Below the pieces are notes generated by a model. That model was given only the letters and a program-made list of their open reading frames with translations, did not search any database and was not told where the DNA came from. DNA of 64,000 nt from Spirosoma sordidisoli (GTDB taxonomy: Bacteria > Bacteroidota > Bacteroidia > Cytophagales > Spirosomataceae), in contig NZ_SBLB01000001.1 of the NCBI RefSeq assembly GCF_004138325.1, positions 1,683,855 through 1,747,854 on the forward strand, in the 5' to 3' direction. Position 1 is the first letter of the stretch; every line of letters starts with the position of its first letter. A program made the position numbers and the translations under genes. This document shows positions 9,372 to 19,200 of this stretch, piece after piece.

Positions 9372-10087
9372 CGGGACAGACGATTGACGGTCAATAAGAG
9401 GAATAAGCCAATCAGGCTAAGCAGGTATACTACGTTGCGCGAATCGATCAGCCCCCGGCCCAGAGCCCGGTACTGTTCGTCGAGTGCAAAATAAGACAGA
9501 TAATAAGACAGGCCGCCCAACACCGACAGACCCGCCAGCGCCGATAGGCCGACGTACAGCAGGAAGCAGAAGAAAACCCCCAGCACAAACGCCACAACCT
9601 GGTTGTCGTTGAGCGACGAAGCCCACACCCCTACCGCCACAAACACACCACCCAGCAACAGCAGCCCGATATACGACCCGAACACGCCCGCCGAATCGAT
9701 ATTCCCCACCGGCGCCCCAAGCTGGTACAGGGTTACGTAATACAACAGGGTCGGGAGCAACGTCAGCGCAACCAGTAGCCAGCTCGCCAGGAATTTACCG
9801 CCAACCACACCCCAGCGGCTCACCGGTTTGGTTAGTAGCCACTCCAGGGTACCGCCCCGCACCTCGTCGGCAATCGAGCGCATGGTTATGGCCGGCACCA
9901 TAAACAGCATCACGTAGGGCGTCAGGTTGAAAAACGTACCCAGGTCAGCATAGCCGCTTTCGAGCAGACTCGTGTCCGGAAAAACCCACAACAGCAGGCC
10001 AATAGCCGCCAGAAAAACGCCCATGATGATATAAGCGATCGGCGACGAGAAGAATTGATTTATTTCTTTGCGAAATATGGCCAGCAT
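9368..10087 (-). CDS. gldF: Gliding motility ABC transporter permease GldF
   Basis: This 239-residue ABC-2 type permease begins MLAIFRKEINQFFSSPIAY, the conserved GldF N-terminus, and carries MRSIADEVRGGTLEWLLTKP, typical of ABC-2 permeases. Six hydrophobic segments are visible. In Flavobacterium johnsoniae GldA (ATPase), GldF and GldG form a transporter needed for gliding, although some gliders lack it. GldG normally follows GldF, but here the next gene is vanZ-like and GldG is not in the window. It starts 6 nt after the stop of the DUF4199 gene, so one operon is likely. Confidence 0.88.
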   Translation of the reverse strand: MLAIFRKEINQFFSSPIAYIIMGVFLAAIGLLLWVFPDTSLLESGYADLGTFFNLTPYVMLFMVPAITMRSIADEVRGGTLEWLLTKPVSRWGVVGGKFLASWLLVALTLLPTLLYYVTLYQLGAPVGNIDSAGVFGSYIGLLLLGGVFVAVGVWASSLNDNQVVAFVLGVFFCFLLYVGLSALAGLSVLGGLSYYLSYFALDEQYRALGRGLIDSRNVVYLLSLIGLFLLLTVNRLSR

Positions 10088-10093
10088 GGCGGG

Positions 10094-10612
10094 TTACTCA
10101 AACGGATTTGCCTTGTTCCGGCGGATGAAGGCAGCAATGATCAGTGACAGGATAAAACCCAGTACGACTGACCCGATAATCCCGAAAACAAACGTCAGAC
10201 CGGGACTCTGAAACATTTGCATGAACTCCATCTGCTGATCGATCTGATCGTCAGACAGGCCGCTGTCTTCCAGTCGTTCGCGGGCCTGGTCCATCATCCG
10301 CTCCATAACGCCCGAATCGATTACTGTGGTATAAAAAACCGAAAACAGGCTCGATAGCAAGCCCGATACGGCCGCGGTCAGCGTGCCCACGCTTAGCCCT
10401 TCGCCGTAGCTCATGAAACCGCCGTTCAGCGTTCTAAAATCGCGCATGGCCAGCGTGATACCGACAATACTCAGCAGGTAGGTGATAGCACCCAGTCCGG
10501 TGTTTCCGATGTTATCGGTCAAGAACAGAAAGAGCGAATACAGAATCAGGGCAATACCGAGTAGGCCACCCCATTTAAGGGCCACGCGGGCGGGTGATGG
10601 TTGATCAGTCAT
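10094..10612 (-). CDS. DUF4199 family membrane protein
   Basis: This 172-residue protein has four predicted membrane segments. Two precede a conserved loop (MRDFRTLNGGFMSYGEGLSVG), the third follows it, and an acidic helix (about 108-140) leads to the last, ending in the basic FIRRNKANPFE tail. The loop with F-x-Y-G-x-G is the DUF4199 signature seen in Bacteroidota. The function is unknown. It sits between a second DUF4199 gene (11 nt upstream) and gldF (6 nt downstream). Confidence 0.85.
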   Translation of the reverse strand: MTDQPSPARVALKWGGLLGIALILYSLFLFLTDNIGNTGLGAITYLLSIVGITLAMRDFRTLNGGFMSYGEGLSVGTLTAAVSGLLSSLFSVFYTTVIDSGVMERMMDQARERLEDSGLSDDQIDQQMEFMQMFQSPGLTFVFGIIGSVVLGFILSLIIAAFIRRNKANPFE

Positions 10613-10623
10613 GGTGTTATGGT

Positions 10624-11178
10624 TTAAGGATTCAGAACGCTATAGTCCTGTTTGCGGAAGATAAGCGAAATGATCAGCACGGGCAGCACCGCCAGCGCAG
10701 TTTTCTTGGTTAGCTCGTCGGGCAGCAGGACGCCGGGCTGCATGGACGTTACTTTAGCCCACTGTTCGTTGAACGTTTCGGGGCCAAACTGATCGACAAT
10801 CTGCTTCTTGCCTTCGAGCAGCAGTTTTCTGGAATTGGCGACGTACTCGACCCATACCGCCGGATCAACGTAGCTCACGAACAGGTAAATCAGCCAGCCC
10901 GTCAGCAGGGCAGCGGCTGTATTCAGCACGTAGCCGATGGTCAGCCCTTCCCAGAGGTGCATATGGCCCTGACCGATATTTTTCCGGTAGTACCAGACCG
11001 TTCCGACCAGCATGATGATATGAATACCGTAATCCAACACCCGAACGTTGCCCAGCGCCGGTACTCCCAGTGCGTACAGAGCCAGAAAATACACAAAGCA
11101 CAACACACCTGTTATCAGTCCGGCCAGAAGCGGGATTTTCAGGAGCGGATGGCTGAAATAAGCGAGAATGCTTTTCAT
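10624..11178 (-). CDS. DUF4199-like membrane protein (second copy)
   Basis: This 184-residue protein is a diverged paralogue of the next gene: four membrane segments and the same central loop, here YYRKNIGQGHMHLWEGLTIGY. The frame is open further upstream, but that would overlap the dihydroorotase-like gene by over 120 bp, so I chose MKSILAYFSHPLL at 11178, which lies 13 nt after that gene's stop. Function unknown. The tandem copies may form a heteromeric membrane complex (inference). Confidence 0.82.
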   Translation of the reverse strand: MKSILAYFSHPLLKIPLLAGLITGVLCFVYFLALYALGVPALGNVRVLDYGIHIIMLVGTVWYYRKNIGQGHMHLWEGLTIGYVLNTAAALLTGWLIYLFVSYVDPAVWVEYVANSRKLLLEGKKQIVDQFGPETFNEQWAKVTSMQPGVLLPDELTKKTALAVLPVLIISLIFRKQDYSVLNP

Positions 11179-11191
11179 AAGATGGAATGGA

Positions 11192-12490
11192 TCAGGCCTT
11201 GGTAAACAGACCCTGATGAACGATACCAACCACCCGACTGGCGAAGGTATGTCCAAAGAACGGCGAATTTCTTGATTTTGAGTGCGTTTGGTCGTACGTC
11301 CAGGCACCGGATGGGTCAAAGAGCGTCAGGCTGGCGGGTTGCCCTTCGTCGATCCGCAGGGGCTGAAGCCGCAAAATCTGCCGGGGCCGGGTAGTCAGCT
11401 TGTCGATGATCTGTTCGATGGACAGGCCCCGCTTCTGCGAAAGGACCGATACTACGGCCGTTTCGAGCCCGATGATACCAAAGTCAGCCTGGTCGAACTC
11501 CAGGTTCTTGCTCTCCGCATCCTGCGGAGTATGATCCGATACAATGGCATCGATGGTACCGTCGGCCAGGCCAGCCCAGAGAGCGGCTACATCATCGGCC
11601 GGGCGGAAGGGTGGATTCACTTTCAGATTGGTATCGAAACCAGCCAGGGCCGAATCGTCGAACAGCAGCTGGTGGGCGGCTACGTCGCAGCTGATGCGTG
11701 CCCCCTGCGCCTTGGCCTGCCGGATCAGCTCCACCGACCGGGCCGTTGAGATGGTCGAGAAATGCAGTACAGGCGGCAGGGACCCGGCCTCATCGGTCGC
11801 AGGTTCGGTGGCCATTACGTAATCCAGCAGCCGCAAATCGCGCTCGATCATCAGTTCTTCGGCCAGGGCCGGTATGCCCTTCAGGCCCAGCAGGGTACTC
11901 TGAATGCCTTCGTGCATCTGCCCGAACCGGGTCAGCATCGTTTCTTCGGGCCGGTTCATGAGTAACCCGTCAATGGGCTGCAGGTACTGGAGGGTCTTGA
12001 GCAGCAGATCCGGGTTCTGCAAGGGATGATGCCCGTCAGAAAACGCAACCGCTCCCGCATGGTGCAGGTCGAGCATGTCGGTAAAGTCCTCGCCGGCTGC
12101 TTTTTTGGTAATCGCGGCAATCACATGAACGCTCACCGGCTGCCCCTCGGCCATGCGCCGAACGTAGCCCAGAGTTCCTTTGCTATCTATAGCGGGCTGG
12201 GTGTTGGGCAGTAGCGCAATGTCAGTGAAGCCACCGGCGGCTGCCGCCCGGCAAACGCTGGTCAAGTCTTCTTTATGCTCGAAACCGGGATCCTGAGCCA
12301 GTACGCGCAGGTCGACCCAGCCGGTCGATACGTGCAGGTTATCGGCTTCCAGTACACGTACACCGTCCTGGGCCTCCAGGTTTTCGCCGATTTGCCGAAT
12401 CAGGCCGTTTTCGATCTGAATATCGCGCAGCTGGCCATGAAAAGGTGAGGCTGCATCAACAATACGGGCGGAACGAATGAGAAGTTGCAT
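11192..12490 (-). CDS. Dihydroorotase-like amidohydrolase lacking the HxH metal motif
   Basis: This 432-residue protein matches class I dihydroorotase along its length, including PNTQPAID, HFSTISTA (metal His) and SDHTPQD (metal Asp). The first metal motif, normally D-x-H-x-H-x-R-x-P-G, reads DLRVLAQDPG (about 60-69), so both N-terminal His ligands are missing. Dihydroorotase closes carbamoyl-aspartate to dihydroorotate in pyrimidine synthesis. As I recall, Bacteroidota proteins of this type often lack the motif, and Pseudomonas has an inactive PyrC' that supports aspartate transcarbamoylase. It is the first gene of a leftward run into the DUF4199 and gldF genes. Confidence 0.85.
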   Translation of the reverse strand: MQLLIRSARIVDAASPFHGQLRDIQIENGLIRQIGENLEAQDGVRVLEADNLHVSTGWVDLRVLAQDPGFEHKEDLTSVCRAAAAGGFTDIALLPNTQPAIDSKGTLGYVRRMAEGQPVSVHVIAAITKKAAGEDFTDMLDLHHAGAVAFSDGHHPLQNPDLLLKTLQYLQPIDGLLMNRPEETMLTRFGQMHEGIQSTLLGLKGIPALAEELMIERDLRLLDYVMATEPATDEAGSLPPVLHFSTISTARSVELIRQAKAQGARISCDVAAHQLLFDDSALAGFDTNLKVNPPFRPADDVAALWAGLADGTIDAIVSDHTPQDAESKNLEFDQADFGIIGLETAVVSVLSQKRGLSIEQIIDKLTTRPRQILRLQPLRIDEGQPASLTLFDPSGAWTYDQTHSKSRNSPFFGHTFASRVVGIVHQGLFTKA

Positions 12491-12545
12491 ACAATGTCCC
12501 CTTGCCAGTTTTAACGGAAGGGGCCGGGGAGAGAGATAAAAAAGC

Positions 12546-12586
12546 TATAAAAAAGGCTCCACGGGCGCGTTGCCTGTTGGAGCCTT
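12546..12586 (-). terminator. Terminator of gcvH
   Basis: Arms AAGGCTCCA (12553-12561) and TGGAGCCTT (12578-12586) form a 9-bp stem. Read leftward it leads into a T-rich tract (A-rich on the plus strand at 12547-12554 and again at 12538-12543). Confidence 0.75.
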
Positions 12587-12607
12587 GTTCATGTTCCAGA
12601 AAAGGAA

Positions 12608-12991
12608 TCAGGCACCAACCAGTTCCTGATAGGCGCCGACCGTCAGCAGACCGTCTTTCTGCCCGGCATCGACGGGTTTGAGCCGGATCAGCCAGCCTTC
12701 GCCGTACGGGTCGGTATTGACCAGCTCGGGCGACTTTTCGACGGCCGGGTTCAGCTCCAGCACTTCGCCATCGATCGGTAAAAACAGATCCGATACCGTT
12801 TTAACGGCTTCCACCGATCCGAATACGTCACCCTGCCTGAGCGACTGACCAAGTGCCGTAATGTCGACGAAAACAATGTCGCCCAGTTCGTGCTGCGCGA
12901 AATCTGTAATTCCGATAACGGCCGTACCGTCCTCGTCAATCCGAACCCATTCGTGATCTTGTGTGTAACTCAGTTCTGCGGGGAAATTCAT
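12608..12991 (-). CDS. gcvH: Glycine cleavage system H protein
   Basis: At 127 residues this has the normal length. The lipoylated Lys is Lys64 in GSVEAVKTVSDLF, in the usual beta-turn, followed by LPIDGEVLELN and the C-terminal EGWLIRL. It carries the aminomethyl group between the P, T and L proteins in the cytoplasm. It has its own terminator, and no other gcv gene is near. From memory, Bacteroidota often keep gcvH, a vanZ-like gene and sprA close together, which fits this neighbourhood. Confidence 0.96.
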   Translation of the reverse strand: MNFPAELSYTQDHEWVRIDEDGTAVIGITDFAQHELGDIVFVDITALGQSLRQGDVFGSVEAVKTVSDLFLPIDGEVLELNPAVEKSPELVNTDPYGEGWLIRLKPVDAGQKDGLLTVGAYQELVGA

Positions 12992-13053
12992 GCGGAGGGT
13001 GATGATTTATATAGCCACAAAATACGGTAGCGGGTGCCGGATTTGCAAACACC

Positions 13054-14106
13054 CTATTTGGCCACGGCCGACTGGGTGGGGTTGAAAACGCCGAGCCGGT
13101 CGTTGCTTTGGCGCGCAATCATCCACTGCGGATAGGGCTTGGGACGCGCGCTGACGGCGTCGAGCTGTTCGAGCTGTTCGGTGGTCAGACTCACCTCGGT
13201 AGCGCTAATATTATCGTTGAGCTGCTCGGTGTTTTTGGCCCCGATGATGACACTCGTCACGCCCGGTTTGGCCAGCACCCAGGCCAGGGCAATTCGCGCT
13301 ACCGATACGCCGTGGGCTGCGCCAATCTCCTGCATCACCTCGATAATATCATACGCCCGTTCCTGATCTACCGGCGGGAAATCAAAACCCAGTCGGCGCG
13401 AATCGCCTTCGGGTTTGTTGTCACGCGTGTATTTCCCCGACAGGAAACCGCCCGCCAGCGGACTCCACGGCAGTATAGCCATCTGCTGATCCTGCACCAT
13501 GGGTACGATTTCGTTTTCGAGGTCGCGCCCGGCAATGGAGTAGTAGTTCTGGGTCGATATAAACTTGGTCCAGCCATATTTGTCGGCAATGCCGTTGGCT
13601 TTCATGACCTGCCAGGCCGCCAGGTTCGAGCAGCCGATGTAGCGCACTTTGCCGCTCCGGACTACGTCTTCGAGACCACGCATGGTTTCTTCGAGGGGCG
13701 TTATGGGATCAAATCCGTGAATCTGGTACAGATCGACATGATCGACCTGCAATCGCTTCAGGCTATCGTCGAGCTGCTGCATGATCTGTAGCCGCCCCAG
13801 CCCGACCTGGTTTTTGCCCTCGCCCATGCGCCCCCGCACTTTGGTAGCGATAATCAGTTCATGACGCGGCAGTCCCAGCGTCCTGATCGACTGACCGAGC
13901 AGCGTTTCCGACTGGCCGAACGAGTAGACATTGGCCGTATCGATGAAATTGATTCCCTGATCGAAGGATGTCCTGACGATGTCGTTAACGGCGTCCTGCT
14001 GGAGGGTACCCATAGCCTGCCAGTAGCCACTTCCGCCAAATGTCATCGTACCCAGACAAAGCTCGGACACCAGCACACCCGTGTTTCCCAGTTGATTGTA
14101 GTTCAT
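13054..14106 (-). CDS. Aldo/keto reductase
   Basis: This 350-residue TIM-barrel oxidoreductase has the full catalytic tetrad: Asp56 and Tyr61 in FIDTANVYSFGQSE, Lys89 in IIATKVRG, and His130 in DLYQIHGFD. The NADPH-binding end is present as VIIGAKNTEQL. The length and the conserved GGFLSGKYTR segment fit the AKR group that includes YajO/YhdN-like general stress proteins. Such enzymes reduce diverse carbonyls; the physiological substrate is unknown. It is flanked by gcvH downstream and the Omp85-like gene upstream, 53 nt away, on the same strand. Confidence 0.93.
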   Translation of the reverse strand: MNYNQLGNTGVLVSELCLGTMTFGGSGYWQAMGTLQQDAVNDIVRTSFDQGINFIDTANVYSFGQSETLLGQSIRTLGLPRHELIIATKVRGRMGEGKNQVGLGRLQIMQQLDDSLKRLQVDHVDLYQIHGFDPITPLEETMRGLEDVVRSGKVRYIGCSNLAAWQVMKANGIADKYGWTKFISTQNYYSIAGRDLENEIVPMVQDQQMAILPWSPLAGGFLSGKYTRDNKPEGDSRRLGFDFPPVDQERAYDIIEVMQEIGAAHGVSVARIALAWVLAKPGVTSVIIGAKNTEQLNDNISATEVSLTTEQLEQLDAVSARPKPYPQWMIARQSNDRLGVFNPTQSAVAK

Positions 14107-14159
14107 GTTGTTGTTGGTCTATAGTTCAGTTTTGGGTCTGCCATATCACGTCATGGCCG

Positions 14160-15317
14160 TTAAAATGCTTCGCCGAGCGAAAAATACAGGCCCGTACCTT
14201 CGCGGGTAACCCCGAGGTCGGCGCGCAGGTAAACATCTTTCTTCTGAAAGAACAGGAACCGCACCCCGCCCCCGGCCGCCCACCGAAACCGGTCGACCTG
14301 CACCTGGCTGAGCGTCGGCGCTACGGTCCCAATGGCCGCAAAAAGGGTACCGCCCCAGCGACGGCTGAAGCCAAACGGCAGCCAGCGCAGCTCGGTCTGG
14401 GCAGCCAGCAGGTTTTTGTCCCGATACCGGCCAAGGTAATAGCCCCGCATGGTACTTTCGCCCCCCAGCAGCGCGAGGTTATTGAATGGCACCTCGCCAC
14501 TCATAAACGTGCCGGTAGCCTGAAACGCCAGCACCCGGTTTCGCCGACCCAGCGGCCGGTACAGGCGCCCGTCGAAGAGCAGCCGCTGAAACCGGAAGTT
14601 GCTGCCAAAGGCCGGAACACTACGGAGCGCAGCAGCCTCGAAAAAAGCACCTTTCCGCACATTCAATACGTTTCGCCGGTCATCGTATACCAGGGTCCCC
14701 CCCAGTTCCAGGGTGGTCGAGCCGGTGCCGCCCGCGGGCAGTTCGAACGAACCAGGGTCGACCCGATCGAACGATACCCGCTGCAGGTTTTGAAAATCGA
14801 CCTCGACTCCGGCGTACCAGTTTTCTATGATCCGGCGCATACCACGCTGCCTGATCTGTATATAGCTCGAGTTGACCAGGGCCGGGTCGTTGGGATCGGT
14901 ATCGGGTCCGATGCCGTAATACAGCAGCGGAAACTGCTGGTACCGGGCCCGCCCCAGCAGGTAATAGGTGTTCTTGTCGGAATAAATGGCGTTTTCGAGC
15001 TGCGCACCGAACTGCCCCCGCAAGGTGACGAATCCGTACAGAACAAGTTCGCTCAGGCGATTTACGAGGGTATCGTTTTTGGCATAGTACAGCGAGAAGA
15101 CCCGCACCCCAAGCTCCAGGCTGGTCTCCGGCGAAAAGCCCGCCGTCGGGAAAGCCAGTATCTTCGACGAAGCCGCCGATGAGGTATCGTTGAGCGTATT
15201 GTAGATAAACCGGCCAACACCCCGCTGGGCTATTTTAGGAACGCGCTGCTGGGCTATCAGCGGTATTGCCGTGAGCAGCCCCAGCACCAGGCCCGCTAGT
15301 AGTTTTGAGTGAATCAA
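14160..15317 (-). CDS. Omp85/BamA-TamA family outer-membrane beta-barrel, without POTRA domains
   Basis: This 385-residue protein starts with a signal peptide (cleavage near PLIAQQ) and then consists almost entirely of alternating beta-strands. The diagnostic loop-6 motif is present as GGESTMRGYYLGRYRDK, with the buried Arg of the (V/M)RG(F/Y) signature. It ends in aromatic LYFSLGEAF, a barrel-insertion signal. No POTRA repeats fit in the short N-terminus, so it is unlikely to be BamA itself; a patatin-independent lone barrel of the D15 family is likelier. The start is TTG: no in-frame ATG precedes the signal peptide. Confidence 0.85.
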   Translation of the reverse strand: MIHSKLLAGLVLGLLTAIPLIAQQRVPKIAQRGVGRFIYNTLNDTSSAASSKILAFPTAGFSPETSLELGVRVFSLYYAKNDTLVNRLSELVLYGFVTLRGQFGAQLENAIYSDKNTYYLLGRARYQQFPLLYYGIGPDTDPNDPALVNSSYIQIRQRGMRRIIENWYAGVEVDFQNLQRVSFDRVDPGSFELPAGGTGSTTLELGGTLVYDDRRNVLNVRKGAFFEAAALRSVPAFGSNFRFQRLLFDGRLYRPLGRRNRVLAFQATGTFMSGEVPFNNLALLGGESTMRGYYLGRYRDKNLLAAQTELRWLPFGFSRRWGGTLFAAIGTVAPTLSQVQVDRFRWAAGGGVRFLFFQKKDVYLRADLGVTREGTGLYFSLGEAF

Positions 15318-15753
15318 TGGGTACTTGCTTTTAAATAAGAAACGGTTTTAAGCGATCTATGTTCCAGAAACGGGGGTGCAAAACAGAGTTGGTAACAGTC
15401 AGTTAGTCCGACACAAACGTAGACTCGCTTTGTCGACCGGTTAGCCAACCAAAACCCCTACGCAGCGGGTGAGTGGCCGGACCTTCTCTCCGCTTCGTTA
15501 CCAACCGCCAGGCCAGAGCGTGGCATACCAGTCTCCCGACGGTTTGGTCTGATAACGGTTCTTTACGCGTCATTCGTTGCAACAAGCCTCCTCATTTTAC
15601 TATTCTTTGCAAGAATTACTTCTGTTAGTATATGTATGCCCGGCATCGTAGAACTATTTCACCCGTTCTTATATATTCACTTTACAAAATGAGGCTATAG
15701 CTAAAACTGCTGTTTTCCTGGATCCACACTCCTGCCCCCAATCCACACCCTGT
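15318..15753. other. Intergenic region between the Omp85-like gene and the small secreted protein
   Basis: About 435 bp with mixed composition. A 60-codon leftward frame at 15403-15585 has no signal, motif or family likeness and was not accepted. I found no repeat, RNA gene or clear TAnnTTTG box. It should contain divergent promoters. Confidence 0.5.
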
Positions 15754-16167
15754 ATGCTCCGGCTGTCTTTACGTCTCCTGATGGTTACCGCCCTCCTTTC
15801 TCTCCTGACGTCAATAGCGCAACCGATTAGTCAGCGGGAGACAGGCGCCGTTCAGCAACGCAGCCGTATCGATGAAAACACCCGCATTGTTGACCAAACG
15901 ACCGGGAAACCGATCTCCTATACTGAGTATATGGCCCTGATAAAACGTTATGCGAACGCCTGTTACATGAAGCCGATGCCTGATGAATATGGTGAATTCC
16001 GCGCCTATAAAATCAGGCTAAAAACGGCCGAGGAGCGGGCCACTGGTCAACTCAACATGCGCGATCCTGTGCAGCAGCCTAAAATTGGGATGCCTATAGA
16101 AGAGCCAGCAAGGCCGGCCGCATTGTATGGTGTATCATGTGCGGTGGGTTTGGCAGAAAGCCTTTGA
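15754..16167 (+). CDS. Small secreted hypothetical protein
   Basis: This 137-residue protein has a signal peptide (hydrophobic residues 5-22, cleavage near SIAQP). The mature part carries IDENTRIVDQTTGKPISY and then MKPMPDEYGEFRAYKIR, and ends in a Pro-rich RDPVQQPKIGMPIEEP. I do not know a named family, but the pattern DENT-x-V-x-D-x-x-T-G-x-x-I-x-Y with PxxDEYGE looks familiar from secreted proteins of cytophagal genomes. It is convergent with sprA, 100 nt away. Function unknown; a protein-coding call is likely but not certain. Confidence 0.6.
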   Translation: MLRLSLRLLMVTALLSLLTSIAQPISQRETGAVQQRSRIDENTRIVDQTTGKPISYTEYMALIKRYANACYMKPMPDEYGEFRAYKIRLKTAEERATGQLNMRDPVQQPKIGMPIEEPARPAALYGVSCAVGLAESL

Positions 16168-16267
16168 TTACCAAACTTTTTCGTCATTTCACAGCCACAA
16201 CTACCTGATTACAATCACAGTACGTTCCTGTTCGGCTGTTTTTGCCCTGCTGACGCAGGAAGCTGCT

Positions 16268-19200
16268 CTACTCAGCCAGATTGAATTTGACCTGCACCCC
16301 GCCCGAGGTAGTCGCCCGCCGGAACGAGTTCGATACAAGCGGGTCGTTGAACGTCCGGTCGAAATAGAAGTTGACGTTCAGTCGTCGGCTAACGATATAG
16401 CTGACCTGTGGCCGCAGCTGGAAGTTGACATTACCCGCCGTCAGAATCTGCTCCGCATCGATTTTGCGCTGGATAGCCCGGGTGTCGCGCAGGGTCAGGT
16501 TGGCCGAGAACGTCAGGTCGTTTTTCAGGCGCTTGTAAGCCCCGTTGATCCGGAACGGAATCCGGATGTTCTGCCGCGTGAACCCAATGGAGGCTGTCAG
16601 GTCTTTGTTGCTCAGCTCGGCGACCTGAATATTGGACAGGTTCAGCGCAATATCACGACTCTGGTTGTATTCGAGTCGGCCGCTGATTCGGCTTTTGGTC
16701 TGGAACTGCACCCCGATCATCGGCGCAAACTTCTCCGACATGGTGATGGTACTCATGGCAAAGACCGGTACGTACTGCCCCAGCTGGTTCACTGCAGCGC
16801 CCAGTGGGTACCCCTGCACGGCCAGGTTCACGAAGGCGGCTCCGTACTCCAGGTTGGAGATAAAGTTACCCACGCTGTAGTTGGAGGTGTAGCTGTGCGT
16901 GATGGTAAAGGCACTGAACCGCTTCCGGATGAAGTCGAGCCCCGACAGTCCGTTGTAGTCGATGCGCCAGTTGGGCAGCGGGAAACTATAGAACGGCGAC
17001 AGCTTTGCTTTTTCGATCGGCTGCCCGCTGTAAGCCGCGAAGAAGGCCGGAATCAGCACATCCTGCGAGGTAGCCGTATAGATGCCCTGTCGGTCCGGAT
17101 TCGCCTGGGTCAGCTTATCGATGAAGTACTGCCGGTAGCTTTCGAACCGGTCGAAGATGGGCGAGGTGTTGTCGCCACGCAGTCCGATAAAAGCCGTCCG
17201 GAACGACCAGAACGACATCGAGAACTGCCCGTTACGCACCGGCGACTGGGTTTCGAAAGGACCACCCTGCGAGCCCGGCCGGAAAAACTCCTGGTACGCG
17301 TCGGTCCGGTCCAGCCGCCACTCTACCTGCATCCGGAAATCCTTGAAGGGCTCGAGCGTGGTGCGGGCGTTGAATTTTTTGGTCAGGTTCTGCTGGAAGG
17401 CCGTATTCTGCACCGTACTCGGAGCCAGCCAGCCGCGTTCGGCCGCCCGGTACTGAATGGACCTGTCCTGACTGCCCAGTACAAACCCCAGTCCCGGCGC
17501 GTTGTTCTGGTCGACACCGAAATACCTCGGCGTCGGCAAAAAGCCCGGCAGGATGGTCGATTCTTGCACTGTGTACTGGAAATTGATCCCCCGCACGGTC
17601 AGCAGCGCCCGCGTGAAATTCTTGAGCACCCGGCTCTCGCTCCGCTGTATCTCTTCAATATCGCCGGGGTTACGGGCAAAGTTCTTCCGCACCGGCGCCG
17701 GGGTGTTGGCAAAACGCAGATAGCGGATTTTGTTGTAGAGCCGGATCAGATCGACCCGTCCCGTAATGCCCCGCTCGCGGTTGTTTCTGACGACGTTACC
17801 AAACGGCACCCCCAGCGTATCGGCAATCCCGAACGAGTTAGCCTGAAACTGATACCCGACCCCATATACGGCATCGGCGGCAATCCAGTCGAGCAGCGGA
17901 ATTTTGTCGAGGGGCAGCCGGTAGGTGGCGCGGATGTCCTGCACGAAGTTCTTCAGTCGGCCCAGTCGTTTGAGGCTGTTGAAGATCGAGTCACGCTTGG
18001 CCTGGCTGTTGATGTCGCCCGCGGGTTCGTCGATGATCGAGTTGGCCTGCGACCGGTAGGTCAGCACCAGACTCCGGGTCAGGTTCCAGGTCAGGTCGTA
18101 ATAGCGGTTGAACAGGAAATACTTCTCGAACTGGGCCGGAATTCCGTTCGTAGTCAGGTCGGACGAGCGCAGCTGGGTTTTCACGAAACTACGATCCAGG
18201 TCGGACCGGATACTGACCAGCGAAGGCAGCAGCGTCAGGTTAAAATCTTTAAGCCAGCGCAGGTAGGGCGCTTCAAAACTGGCTTTGTTCCGGAACGGCT
18301 CAAACGCTTTCGGCTGTCCGCTGAAGGTGTAGGCGATACCACCCCGCTGCTGCCGCTGCAGAAACTCGTCGGTCAGAATGTTGCTGCGCTTGGTATCGTT
18401 GAAGGCGTAGGTAAACGCAAAGTTCTCGACATCCCAGAAATGCGTTTTGGCGTTCGGGCTGGTCTTTACTTTTCTGACGTTCGAGAAGTTCAGCCCCCGG
18501 CGGGTGGTATTGTCCTGCACCATGCGTCGGTAGCTGTCGCGCACCAGTCCTTCGGGCAGGGTCGAGAGCGAGTTGTCGAGCGGCACGTCGGGGTCGAGCG
18601 GATCGAAATGCGGATCTACGTTCCGGTAGTCGTAGTTGACGTACATCGGAATACGCAGCCCCCAGTTGGCGGGCAGGAACTTATCGACCGAAACGGCCGA
18701 CGAAAGGCCAAACTCTTTGGTTGTTTCGCGGGCCCGTTCGCCGATGCGCGTCTGCACACCGCCAAAACCGAAGGTAGTAATCCGGCCCGAAGCCGTTACC
18801 GTGGCCAGATCGGCCAGCTTCATATTCACAGACCCTATTGCGGCCATACCCGCCTGCTGGTCGTAGCCGTTGGCGCGCAGTTCGTTGACCCAGATCGTAA
18901 AGGTTTTGGGTCCTTCGCCATCGCCGGGCTGGCGGGGGTTGCGCACCCCGATCATCACCGACTGTACGGAACTCAGGTCCGGGTTGCCGACCACCGTCAG
19001 TATGTACCGGCCCGTCGACGAAGGCAGAGTGAAGGGCAAAGAGGTTCGGCGGGTGAGCTGGCGGTTGCGCTCCGTTTTCAGATTGGTCAGCTCTTCCAGC
19101 GCGATATCGAGTTCGTTAGCCGATGGCCATACAACCTCGGGCGACTGGAGGCCTTCGGGCGTTGCCTGCAGGCGGGGAATCTCGATTTCGTAATAGTTAT

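Noticed and set aside
15403-15585. 60-codon leftward frame upstream of the small secreted protein
   Set aside because: No signal, motif or supporting context.
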